A stretch of DNA of 64,000 bases from contig JAHWDD010000005.1 in the NCBI GenBank assembly GCA_023897205.1, positions 1,922,001 to 1,986,000 of the forward strand, read 5' to 3'. This stretch comes from Exophiala sp. HKRS030. Taxonomy: Eukaryota > Ascomycota > Eurotiomycetes > Chaetothyriales > Herpotrichiellaceae. Below, piece by piece: positions 1 through 9,588 of the stretch (positions within the stretch are counted from its first letter, which is position 1; each line of letters starts with the position of its first letter). A program made the translations under genes and the position numbers. The notes beneath the pieces were generated by a model, which was given only the letters and a program-made list of their open reading frames with translations, searched no databases and had not been told where the DNA came from.

Positions 1-1
1 A

Positions 2-112
2 GGAGACTCCGACAACATGCTTTCGATGGAGTCGCATCTTCTGGCGTCCATTCGCGGAGAGTTCGAATTCGAATCGAACTCGCCTCCATCTTCCCCGGAG
101 AAGATACTGTAG
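2..112 (+). CDS. C-terminal end of an unidentified protein (partial)
   Basis: An open frame enters from the left edge and ends at TAG 110-112, giving about 36 residues. The tail is Ser/Glu/Pro-rich and ends SSPEKIL, like the disordered C-terminus of a regulatory protein. The gene body lies outside the window, so no function can be given. The short length leaves open that this frame is open by chance. Confidence 0.4.
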   Translation, partial: GDSDNMLSMESHLLASIRGEFEFESNSPPSSPEKIL

Positions 113-645
113 AAATTCATTGTGTATTTTATTCCCGGGTTGATGTAGAATGCAGAATATGTTCGATCATTGCGAACTTTATTGTCGGAAATTCTTGCCG
201 TGCAGGTGGAAGCTGTTTCTGCTCGACAGATCTAATTTGCGGAGTCAGCAATTCTTCTATTCTCCTACTGGGACAGAGTCCACGCACTGTTCAAAACAGC
301 CACCTCTAGCCTGTTGATCTCATTCTGCCCGTATGAACGCTTCCTACACTCCAAAACGTGGCGGCCGCGAAGCAATTCCTTCCTGAGTAATATGTGGATC
401 TTATCGACAATCTAGACACGCACACCACGGGGTCCCCACGGCTTCAGAGCCTACATAGAGTCTTTTCCTCGTGGATTTGACGACAGCAATGCGTCTACAT
501 AAATCACGAACACCTCCAGCATGAGAAAATTCATCTTCCTCATCAGCTGTCTTCTCACAGTCGACCAACGTTTATCCCACTTCCTTGCTGAGGAGTTCCT
601 TTCCTCCCATCCCCCTCCACCTTGGATCAACCTACAGTCTTCGAA
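113..645. other. Intergenic region upstream of the sugar transporter
   Basis: About 530 bases with no convincing gene. It should hold the 3' UTR of the left-edge gene and the promoter of the transporter. The last 100 bases are C/T-rich (tcctttcctcccatccccc), as is common just upstream of fungal start codons. Confidence 0.6.
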
Positions 646-2331
646 ATGGGGCTCACCAACATGAAATTCACCCCTTACACCTCGACCATGGGTTTGAGGG
701 GCCTGCGTCTACAGTTTGCCATCGCCACAATTGCAACTTGCGCCTTCTGGCTCTTTGGTTACGACATGTCCATCATGGGCGGGCTCATCACAGAAGAGCC
801 TTTCCTCTCCGTCTTTCCAGAGACCAAGAACGCAACTATTCAGGGCATTGTCATAGCCACTCTCGAACTTGGCGCTCTTTTCGGCTCGGTCCTCTGTATG
901 TTTTGTGGTGACAAATGGGGAAGGAGAGGGACCGTATTCATGGGGATGTTGTTCATGTTGGTCGGTGGCATATTACAGGCATCAGCATGGCATATCGCGC
1001 AAATGATTGTCGGACGCTTGATGTCTGGCATCGGCTTGGGTCTCCAAGTTGCTACCATACCCGCATGGCAGTCTGAATGCGCTAAACCAAAGTCTCGAGG
1101 TCGATGGGTCATGATCGAAGGTGGTCTCCAGACCTCTGGTGTCGCTTGTGGCCAGTGGGTTGGTCTTGGGTTTTTCTACACTAGTGGTCAGGTACAGTGG
1201 CGTGCACCTGTCGCCCTTCAGCTGGTTCCAGCTGCCATCGTTTTCTTCTTCATCATGTTCCTTCCCGAAAGGTAAGACCACCTCCATCCCACTACAACCA
1301 CTGCTAATCCAGCTGCAGTCCTCGTTGGCTCGTCTCCCACGGTCGATTTGATGAAGCTAGAGAAGTCCTCTCCAAACTCCGCAACTTGGACGAGTCTCAC
1401 CCCAGCTTTATTGCAGAATTCGCCGGTATTATGGCCAGCCATGAAGCTCAAAAGGCCGAAGCTCCATTCGCTTACAAGGAACTCTTGCAAAATGGCAAAA
1501 CACAGACCTTCCGCCGCATGCTGTTGGGGGTATTCGTCAATGCGGCTCAGCAGCTTTCCGGAATCAACATGGTCTCGACCTACGCCAACCAAATTCTCTC
1601 CACAAGTTTCGACTTGAGTCCAGGCATGTCTCACCTCATTGCTGCTTGTGGTGGCACAGAATACGCAATTTGCTCTCTCCTCGCCGTGCTCCTGATTGAA
1701 GGCCTAGGACGCCGTAGAGCTTTCATGTGGACTGCGACCGGCATGGCGGCTTGTTTCGTCGTTATCCCCATTCTCCTGTCTACCAGCTCTCGATCGAATC
1801 AACTCGCTGGTGCCGGCCTACTTTTCCTCTTCAACACCTTTTTCGGTAAGTGATAGCCGCATTCCTAACAACACTGCCCTTCAAATTCCTCTTGAACTAA
1901 CTTGGATTGCAACAGGTCTTGCCTGGGTTGGTGGTCCCTTTCTCTACGCCGCTGAAATCGCTCCTCTTCGTGCCCGAGCCCCCTCTGCCGCACTCGGCTC
2001 TGTCAGCAACTGGACGTTCTGCTTCCTGGTCGTCATGACCATTCCAACTTCGTTCGCAAACCTCGCCTGGAAAACATACATTTACTACGCCGTCTTCAAC
2101 GCCGTGTTCGTCCCAATCATCTATTTCTTCCTTGTCGAAACGAAAGGCCGTTCGCTGGAGGAATTGGACGTCATCTTCGCAACGCCAGGCGATCCAGTGA
2201 AGAACGAGAAACGACTCCCTCACGATATTTCAATCCAGGCTGCAAAGATGGCTTTGGGCTTGGAAGACGCTGGATCAGACAAGTCGGTGGAGGAGGTTGC
2301 ACAGGTAGATACTTTGGAGAAGCAAGCCTAG
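646..2331 (+). CDS. MFS sugar (hexose-type) transporter
   Basis: Three exons, 646-1271, 1319-1845 and 1916-2331, give 522 aa, normal for a fungal sugar porter. The start is the first ATG in frame; the frame extends 24 bases upstream only through a TTG. Family marks are GYDMSIMGG in helix 1, GDKWGRRG in the loop between helices 2 and 3 (about residues 88-95), PESPRW at residues 207-212 formed exactly across the first splice junction, and VETKGRSLEE after helix 12 (about 457-466). About twelve hydrophobic segments are visible. It should sit in the plasma membrane and import a hexose or related polyol by proton symport. The substrate cannot be read from sequence; quinate or a disaccharide is possible. 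No linked catabolic gene lies beside it. Confidence 0.92.
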
Positions 2332-3152
2332 ATGTTGTCGCGGCCTCTACGGCATTGTAATTTAGATAGAAGGACGTTGGAATTCTGTATGCTGCAAAGT
2401 CATATAGCGCTCAGATATCGAATATGTCGGGTAATTCTTTGACATGCTGACAATCAAAAGTACCACTCGAGCTCTCCAGGGTCGGATTGTTTGTTGTTGG
2501 GGAAAATACTGGCGAGGTCTCGTCCATCATTTCTCTCAACCGCGGCTCTCAATCAGGACACATGTGCATACTTGGCTTTCTCTTGGTTAAGTGAGAGAAC
2601 TTCCTCGGTTATCATGAACATGAGTGATAATGTACAAGCGATGAAAAGTTTGATGCTGTTGGAAAGAGTCTGAGATAGAATCCTCGGTAAGAAAGAGGGA
2701 CTCTATGGATAAAATTAAAGCACGTGAAACATTTATTGTACCGAGTACTCATCCCTGGCAATATGACGTTGCTGGCGCTGCGCATCGGATCAGAGGAGGT
2801 TGAGATTTGTTCGTGTCTTCGTGTAATTCCAGTGTCGACCTCGGCCTCAAGGAATCTTTCACAAGGAATCGATCAATCAACGAATAGAGACGAATCGAAA
2901 TGCCCCAATCGCTCGTCCCTCGAATCCCCAATGAATGAGAAACGGCTGTACCTGCATTAGACGTCACGCGGACACGTTCAACACTTTTACCTTGTTCAAC
3001 CCTCCGAACCCTCCACCATTTCTCCCCCAGCTTCTCTCCCATTCATGCTTCTACCTCCTCGAGCTCCTTTGAAATCCTTTTCTCGATTCGCTAGATTGTC
3101 TCTCTCCTTTAGTTCCTGTGCTCGTTCCACCAATCTTCACAACCCCGCCATT
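2332..3152. other. Intergenic region: GPD promoter
   Basis: About 820 bases without a convincing gene. It contains a CACGTG E-box near 2720, a near-perfect CRE at 2959-2966 and a C/T-rich stretch (2990-3050) before the glycerol-3-phosphate dehydrogenase start. Short open frames here have neither homology nor good codon use. Confidence 0.6.
2959..2966 (-). promoter_or_regulatory. CRE-like site (TGACGTCT) upstream of GPD
   Basis: The minus strand reads TGACGTCT, 7 of 8 bases of the CREB/ATF site TGACGTCA, 187 bases before the dehydrogenase ATG. Fission yeast gpd1 is controlled by the stress MAP kinase and the bZIP factor Atf1, so a CRE here is sensible, but binding is inferred. Confidence 0.3.
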
Positions 3153-4502
3153 ATGGACGGGCTGCGAGCCAAAATGTCGGCTCTCACGCCTTTCGCAAAG
3201 AAGCACAAGGTCACCGTTATAGGTTCAGGCAACTGGTAGGCCATCTGTCTTGAAGATTCCTTGCTCGCAACTTGTAGCTAATCATCACCAAGGGGCTCCA
3301 CCATTGGAAAAATGGTTGCTGAAAACACCGCCGAACATCCTGAGCTTTTCGAGCGAGACGTCCAGATGTGGGTGTATGAAGAACAGGTCGAGGTGGACAA
3401 GAAGTCAAAAATCTACGATGAATCCCACGAGTTATGCAAAGGGTCACAGAAGCTCACCGCCGTCATCAACACCTTCCACGAAAATGTCAAATACCTCCCA
3501 GATATCGCTCTACCACACAACCTCGTTGCCAATCCTTCCCTCACAGACGCCGTCAAAAACTCCTCCATTCTCATCTTCAACCTTCCTCATCAGTTCATCA
3601 TCAATCTTTGCAAACAAATGCGTGGTCATATTCTCCCCTTTGCTCGAGGCATTTCGTGTATAAAAGGTGTCAATGTGAAAGAGTCATCCATCAGCCTCTT
3701 CTCGGAGACCATTGGAGAAGAGCTAGGAATATACTGTGGTGCTCTATCAGGTGCAAATATCGCAAAGGAAATCGCGGCAGAAAAGTTCTCCGAGACAACC
3801 ATCGCCTACGATCCTCCGTTGGTAGATTCTCAAGCACCGACTCCTGCTACATCTCAGGGTCCAAGTCCCGCATCGAGCCACGTGGATTTGACGAAGCTCG
3901 CCCATAAGGATGCTTCTGGCAAGCCATCCAAAGTCATTCTCAAGCCCCTTCCTGCAGAGTACCATCCAATCGATCAGGACACAATCAAGAAGCTATTTCA
4001 CCGTCGATACTTCCACGTCCGAGTCGTTTCAGACGTCGCTGGTGTATCACTTGGTGGTGCCTTGAAGAACGTCGTTGCCGTGGCCGCAGGTTGGGTGGAC
4101 GGTCTTGGCTGGGGTGACAACGCCAAAGCTGCAGTGATGCGGGTTGGACTACTGGAAATGAGAGAGTTCGGTAACAGATTCTTCCCTCATACGGTACATC
4201 CAGACACATTCACCGTTGAATCTGCTGGGGTTGCAGACCTGATCACGACTTGTTCCGGTGGACGAAATCATCGATGTGCGAAATTGAGTATTATGGAGGG
4301 CAAGTCGATTGAGGAGATTGAAGCCAGAGAACTCAATGGTCAAAAGCTTCAAGGTGCCATGACGGCTCACGAAGTGCATACTTTCCTCAAGAGTCAAAAT
4401 GCCGAAAAAGACTTTCCACTCATGACGGCTGTACACAACATTTTGATGGGTACGGAGAAGGCCGAAAACATTCCTGATCTCATTGAACCGGAGGATGAGT
4501 AA
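3153..4502 (+). CDS. GPD1: Glycerol-3-phosphate dehydrogenase, NAD-dependent
   Basis: Two exons, 3153-3235 and 3293-4502, give 430 aa. The enzyme reduces dihydroxyacetone phosphate to glycerol-3-phosphate with NADH, feeding glycerol (osmolyte) and lipid synthesis. The intron splits the Trp codon of the Rossmann motif GSGNWGSTIGK (residues 24-34). Other marks are [13 protein letters not shown] with the catalytic Lys, [25 protein letters not shown] and [10 protein letters not shown] Ser/Pro-rich insert ([17 protein letters not shown]) lies between the NAD and substrate domains, as in other filamentous fungi. An in-frame ATG at 3045 would add 36 residues that look like a mitochondrial presequence. 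I chose 3153 because it gives the usual length for the family. Confidence 0.95.
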
Positions 4503-5034
4503 GTGAGACCGTTGAGTTGTGTGTGTGTTTTCGGTTTTTTGCTTGGGCATTTCGTTCTCCCGGGTGGTTCGGACAAGACTCGGGTACATTCTGGTAGAAC
4601 GTGGGCCTTTGTCAGCATGATTGATACCCCGGTTCGTGGATGGTTGGGAATTACCTACACAGGGTGACGAATACGATGGGGACGCAGGCCAACCGTCAGA
4701 GCTAGAAATATTGCTAGACGAGGCGATACGAAATGATCATGAGAGCAATTACGACGGCGAACTTGTTCCTGCACGAGCTTTTTTGTTCTTGTTTATATTT
4801 GATGTTATTGTATAACGTATCATGTTCATTGACTGAGACTTAGACAGGCATAATAGGTCTCCAAATAATACAATCATCGACATTGAGAGGTTTTCAAAGC
4901 CTGTTCCTTCGAATGAATTTACGAGTAGTACAACAGCGGCACATCTACCATCGACCACGACTTCATCATCTACTTTTGATCAATTTACACAACGTTCCAA
5001 GGTACAGCAAACGGACAGAAATAACATTACGAAA
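4503..5034. other. Intergenic region between GPD and UBA4
   Basis: About 530 bases. It begins with the GPD 3' UTR (a T-rich run after the stop) and ends with the UBA4 leader. A 64-codon frame at 4621-4815 has no recognisable content. Confidence 0.6.
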
Positions 5035-6879
5035 ATGTCCGACGTCGACCAAACCACCACGCCACAATCTCAGTCTCAACCTCGACCTTCACCTCGGCTT
5101 TCTTCTTTTGTGACACACCACCCGTCGCTCATCCCCGCCCCGGAGTTGGCGTCGTCGAGGTACAACCGTCAACTGTTGGTCCCTCAGTTCCGCCTCTCCG
5201 GCCAAGCCCGGTTGATGTCGTCCCGCGTCCTGATCGTCGGCCTGGGCGGCCTCGGTTGTCCGGCCGCCCTGTACCTGGCCGGGGCCGGCGTGGGCACTCT
5301 GGGGTTGATGGACGCCGACACCGTGGAGGTGGGCAATCTGCACCGTCAGATCGCCCACACCGAGGCGGCCGCGCGCGACTCGACCCCCAAGGTCCTCAGC
5401 GCCCTGGACCGGTGCAGGGCCGTCAACTCGGAGATCGAATACGTCACGTACGAGACGCGCGCCGCGGCGGAGACCATCCTCGACGTCGTGTCGGGTTACG
5501 ACGTCGTCCTGGACTGTACCGACAACCCGGCCACGAGGTACCTGATCAGCGACGCCTGCGTGGTGTCGGGGAAGGTCCTCGTGAGTGGGGCGGCCCAACG
5601 CGGCGAGGGGAGTTTGGTGGTTCTGAATCGCCCTCCTGGTCGGACGGCGGCGGGGGGGAGAGAAGAAGACGAACAAGAAGAAAAGGGTCCGTGCTATAGG
5701 TGTGTCTTTCCTAGACCCCCACCGCCGGAGATGGTGAGAGGTTGTAGTGAGATTGGCATCCTGGGACCGGTGGTCGGTTTGATCGGTACATTGATGGCCG
5801 GTGAAGCCGTCAAAATTTTGAGTTGGAGGAGGAATGACCTTGGTCGTGAGGGCGGCGGCGGCGGTGGTGGTGGTGGTGTTGGTGTTGAACGAGACATTAT
5901 GACCCACGAGAAGAAAAGACAACAACATACCATGCTCTTGTACAACACTTATGCAATGGATCCGAAAAACATGTTTCGAACAATCACCTTGCGTGGACGC
6001 CGAAAAGATTGTTTGGCGTGTGGTGATGAGGAAGTTTTGACCACGAAAAACCTGACCAAAATCACCGCCGAAACCATGTCCCAAGGAAGGTTGGACTATC
6101 AAGGGTTTTGTGGTGTGTTTGAAGATTTCAAGATTTTGGACCAAACCAAAAGAGTCGATGCGAAAAAGTTTCTCGATGAGACTGTTTTGTTGGAGGAGGA
6201 GGAGGAGGATGACGACGAGGACTACAACAACAACAACAACAACAACAAGAGGAGTACTGTCATCGTCGATGTACGTGAAGAACATGAATTCGAACTCGGA
6301 ACAAAAGTCAAAGGGAGTATAAATATTCCAATCTCCAAGATTTTGACTTCTCAGGGTACGAATGCTTTTGATGGATTACATTTACGATCAAGACCACGAT
6401 CACGACGACCACAGGTCCCCGATCGTCGTCAAACTCGATTGTCGTCCGGAGACAGAATAATGGGTGATGACGGAGGAATGCTGAACCCCGAATCTCATGT
6501 CCCCGTGGCTGCTCCCAGTGTCTCGAGTACGACCTTCCCACAACAAGGTGGCATGGTGAATCAAGAATCTCACATTCCTGTTCAGAGAGATGAAGAAGGT
6601 GATTTTCCTACGTCACCGGCGACGAGGTTGTTGGAAGAGCGTGGGAATGACAATACTGGGGGAACTGAAAACGAAGTCGAAGACAACGCAACATCGATAT
6701 ACTTTGTGTGTCAAAGAGGCAACGATAGTCAAATTGCGGCACAAAAGATGATTGAGGCCGTTCAACTTGAGAATGAACGAGATACGGCCACGCAGAAGAA
6801 ACAATCAAAACCGAAATGGGGTTGGATAGGTGATGTACAAGGTGGATTCATGGCCATGGAAAGGATCAGACCATCATGA
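5035..6879 (+). CDS. UBA4: Uba4/MOCS3: E1-like adenylyltransferase and sulfurtransferase
   Basis: A single exon of 614 aa. Uba4 adenylates and thiolates the C-terminus of Urm1 for tRNA wobble-uridine thiolation and urmylation; homologues also serve molybdopterin synthase. N-terminal E1 domain: VGLGGLGCPAAL (about 68-79), CTDN at 161-164, zinc cysteines CYRC (220-223) and CLAC (326-329), and Cys237 in GCSEIGILGP, matching the family's E1-domain cysteine. C-terminal rhodanese domain: IVDVREEHEFELG, then the active loop CQRGNDS with Cys559. It is longer than the usual 450-500 aa because of low-complexity inserts: nine glycines near residue 280, an acidic run followed by seven asparagines near 390-410, and about 110 disordered residues inside the rhodanese domain. 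The first 600 bases are clearly more GC-rich than the rest. It is convergent with the DenA gene. Confidence 0.93.
   Translation: MSDVDQTTTPQSQSQPRPSPRLSSFVTHHPSLIPAPELASSRYNRQLLVPQFRLSGQARLMSSRVLIVGLGGLGCPAALYLAGAGVGTLGLMDADTVEVGNLHRQIAHTEAAARDSTPKVLSALDRCRAVNSEIEYVTYETRAAAETILDVVSGYDVVLDCTDNPATRYLISDACVVSGKVLVSGAAQRGEGSLVVLNRPPGRTAAGGREEDEQEEKGPCYRCVFPRPPPPEMVRGCSEIGILGPVVGLIGTLMAGEAVKILSWRRNDLGREGGGGGGGGGVGVERDIMTHEKKRQQHTMLLYNTYAMDPKNMFRTITLRGRRKDCLACGDEEVLTTKNLTKITAETMSQGRLDYQGFCGVFEDFKILDQTKRVDAKKFLDETVLLEEEEEDDDEDYNNNNNNNKRSTVIVDVREEHEFELGTKVKGSINIPISKILTSQGTNAFDGLHLRSRPRSRRPQVPDRRQTRLSSGDRIMGDDGGMLNPESHVPVAAPSVSSTTFPQQGGMVNQESHIPVQRDEEGDFPTSPATRLLEERGNDNTGGTENEVEDNATSIYFVCQRGNDSQIAAQKMIEAVQLENERDTATQKKQSKPKWGWIGDVQGGFMAMERIRPS
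6191..6249 (+). repeat. Trinucleotide runs coding Glu/Asp/Asn in UBA4
   Basis: A (GAG)n/(GAC)n stretch followed by an (AAC)n stretch codes for an acidic run and seven Asn between the E1 and rhodanese domains. A second run, (GGC)n/(GGT)n near 5849-5880, codes for nine Gly. Such runs vary in length easily. Confidence 0.8.
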
Positions 6880-7380
6880 TAGAGGGAAGGAAATATTGAA
6901 ACACCTCGTCCGCCTTTTATTCGCTCTCCATACTCTGTCCGCAGCCTCCTGTCTGATGTATCCCGAGTCGGGACAGCATTGCGGTGCCTACAAATTGGTT
7001 TTCGTCTTGGGTTACTCCGTAAAAAGCAATAGTGGACTCCCTTCTATGGGGGGCCAGCATCCCTTTGCTCTGAAGCCAAAATCAAACAATCCGAATGCAT
7101 CAAGAACAGTAGGTGCTTTGACTCCGAGAACAAGGAAAGTATTTCATGTTTTGACATATAAGAATCAATCATGCCACGTCATGTCATCAAAAGAAAAAGA
7201 CATTAATGTTTCTCTCTCTCATCATCAATTGCCTTTTTGGAATACGTCTTTCATCAACATTCCCGACTTCGAGGTGAATCTATTCTTGGAGGACTCTTCG
7301 ACTTCCTACCGGGATGTGGTGAATTACTCGTTCTGAATCATACACGTCAGTTCTCGGTCCGTGTCAAAAGACGTTCCCAC
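6880..7380. other. Intergenic region between convergent UBA4 and denA
   Basis: About 500 bases between two stop codons, so mostly 3' UTR. One copy of the intergenic 9-mer TACTCCGTA lies at 7013-7021. I see no gene. Confidence 0.6.
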
Positions 7381-8369
7381 TTACGATCTTCTTCTCTCAC
7401 CCTCTCTTCTAAACTCGTCGATGATCCGTAACATCTCTTTCCGACCCGCGGTCGCATCCACTTTTCTCCCACCCAGACTCATGCTGACCTTGGAATCGGT
7501 CCTCACCATGAGAAGTCTCTTCAGCAACAAATGTCTCATGTTGAGACAGACAAACACGCCGCAGTCCGAGGAATTATCCTGCAAAGGACTGTCGTGTAGA
7601 TGGATAAACTTGAGAGGTCTGTTGATCAATCTCGACAGCTTCTGAGTGACGTGGTGTGCTTCGATTTGATTGCCAGGAGGCATCGAATCGTAGTGAAAGG
7701 CGACCCCGTCGACAATCGAGACGAGTAGTAGCGACCAATGAGTCCCGCCCTCTGCGACGTTAACGGCGTGATTGTCGTTGATGGGGAGGAAAATATGGGA
7801 TATGTTTGTGAGATCGGGGAGGGCGTCCTGCGTGCGTATGTCAGCGCGTACTCGTCGTCGCCGTCGCCGTCGCCGCAACCGTACCTTGATCGTCCGTGGA
7901 TCGGGTGTTTGCATGAGCATAAACGACATGGTAGGGCGAAGGAGGACGATGTGAGAGTGTTTGAAGTTGACGAGGTATTCGCGCTCCAGATATCTATCAC
8001 GTCAGATTTCGGTCTCGACCACATGCGGTCTCGTGTGTGTCCCCTACTCTTCCCAAAACGCAATGACCTGTGTATCGTCAAGTCAGCATCTCAACCGCCA
8101 AATCTGCCAACGGGGGATTCGGCCACCAACATTGTCTGTCAACCAGTCATTCTTTAGCACAGATATGTCTTCCCTCGTCACTATATCTCATTTCTCAGTA
8201 AATCGTGCAGGTAGGGTCACGGAGGTGCGAACGGGTCACCGACGTCGTATATCATAGTCTGCGAGTTTCCGAGGTTAGCACATGACACACACCTGCAGCG
8301 GATTCTGGGTACGTGGGAAAGTCTCTTACAGCTCAAGTACGCATCTTCTGGAGCCAGCTTGGGAGCCAT
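7381..8369 (-). CDS. denA: NEDD8-specific cysteine protease (Den1/SENP8 type)
   Basis: Six exons read 8369-8330, 8258-8244, 8180-8131, 8067-8048, 7993-7885 and 7827-7381; they join without a frame break to 226 aa. The spliced N-terminus reads YLSYYDIRLTREDIS, then NDWLTDN and VIAFWEEYLERE, the usual start of Ulp1/Den1 proteases. The catalytic set is His108 (GGTHWSLL), Asp125 (HYDS), Gln161 and Cys167 (QDNSSDCGVF). Length matches human SENP8 (about 212 aa). It should process NEDD8 precursor and remove NEDD8 from cullins and other proteins; in Aspergillus nidulans DenA also affects development. Exons 2 and 4 are only 15 and 20 nt. The fifth intron is 57 nt and open in frame. The least certain splice site is the GTCGGT donor at 8243. 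Confidence 0.88.
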
Positions 8370-9588
8370 GTTGGTCAGCTTTTAGGTTAAAAATGTTTGC
8401 GAGCATTGCGCAAAAGATTCGGGGAGCCGCAAGAGGGAAGAACAAAAAAAGAACGAGGGTGTCGGGGCAGTGGGCGTCGGCGATGCGCACTGCAAGAAAA
8501 CGGTGACGCAAGAACATCAATACAACATACCGATCTCCCAAAATGCCGACTCATTCGACCACCAAAAGGATGCAGGTCTGGCATTATAGAGGGTCAATTG
8601 TCGAGATTGTGCAGGGTGTTTCGTAGCCAAAAAGACCCCTACTCGCAAGCCAGAGGGGACTCGTGTGACGTCCGTGGTGATGCCAGTCGCCAAGTGTGTG
8701 TATACGCCTTCAACCGCAGGTGGGAGGTTGTAGTAGACTGCACTTCTGTAATGACCCGAAGTCAAGACAACGACCTAGCATCTAGGGTCATCGCAAGGGG
8801 TCATTAACATGCTCATCCAGCGGGAACAAGCATAACACAGAAAAAGGATTCATTGCCCTCGTCGAAAAACACCCCCTGCAATCGAGAAACATGCAGCTCA
8901 TGCTCGGGTTACGCAGCCTTTTCCAGCCGCGTTCTCAGCCAATTGGCAACGAACGTCATTCATCTTGGGGCCGTTGATCCCGCATTTCTGTGGTCACTTA
9001 CGGAGTACGCAGTATTGTCTGTACCTACAGTACGAGTACGAGTATGGATTAGGCCCACGATGGGCCATACTCGTATGGGGAGGAAACAAGAGATAATGGC
9101 ATTTTGCATGAGCGCTGTCTTCTTCTACCATGTCCTCGCAAAGCACTAATAAGTCCTTGCTCGCTCTCTCGCTGTCTCATCCAATTTACATCTTCAACTC
9201 TCAGGTCATCATCATCGCTTAGTAATGTACATCTCTGTTGTTCTCAAGATCCCTTTCCATCCGACGCCTAGTTTTAAAGCCCGCTCGAACGCTCGATAGA
9301 AAACAAAAAGTACCTTTGAAAATTGTCCAGTGAGCCCACCCACCATCCATCTCCTAGCGAGGTCCCACTGTACATGCACTTTTGGTCATGCTTGCTGTTG
9401 AACCCCGAGCTGATGACAGCGTGCTGATGAAAATAAAAAGAGAGAAAAAAGTAATACCATCAGGCGCGTTGGTATTCTTAGAAAGTGATGATTCCCATCC
9501 GTCATGCAGACAGATTATCCAAGAGTGGTCGCATGAGTGAGTATACCATCTCACTCATTTATAAGTTTCCGCATACATCTCCACGTCG
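8370..9588. other. Intergenic region upstream of denA
   Basis: About 1.2 kb holding the denA promoter and the 3' UTR of the exchange factor. It has one TACGGAGTA at 8999-9007 and a TACGAG hexamer run at 9031-9044. Open frames up to 136 codons on the plus strand have no recognisable content. Confidence 0.6.

Noticed and set aside
4621..4815. 64-codon frame after GPD
   Set aside because: Lies in the probable 3' UTR and has no recognised content.
5089..6285. 398-codon frame antisense to UBA4
   Set aside because: It is the mirror of a GC-rich and repeat-rich coding sequence; long runs of Val and Thr come from the trinucleotide repeats.
8397..8807. 136-codon frame upstream of denA
   Set aside because: Arg-rich random-looking product across a promoter region; no splice-linked neighbour exon.
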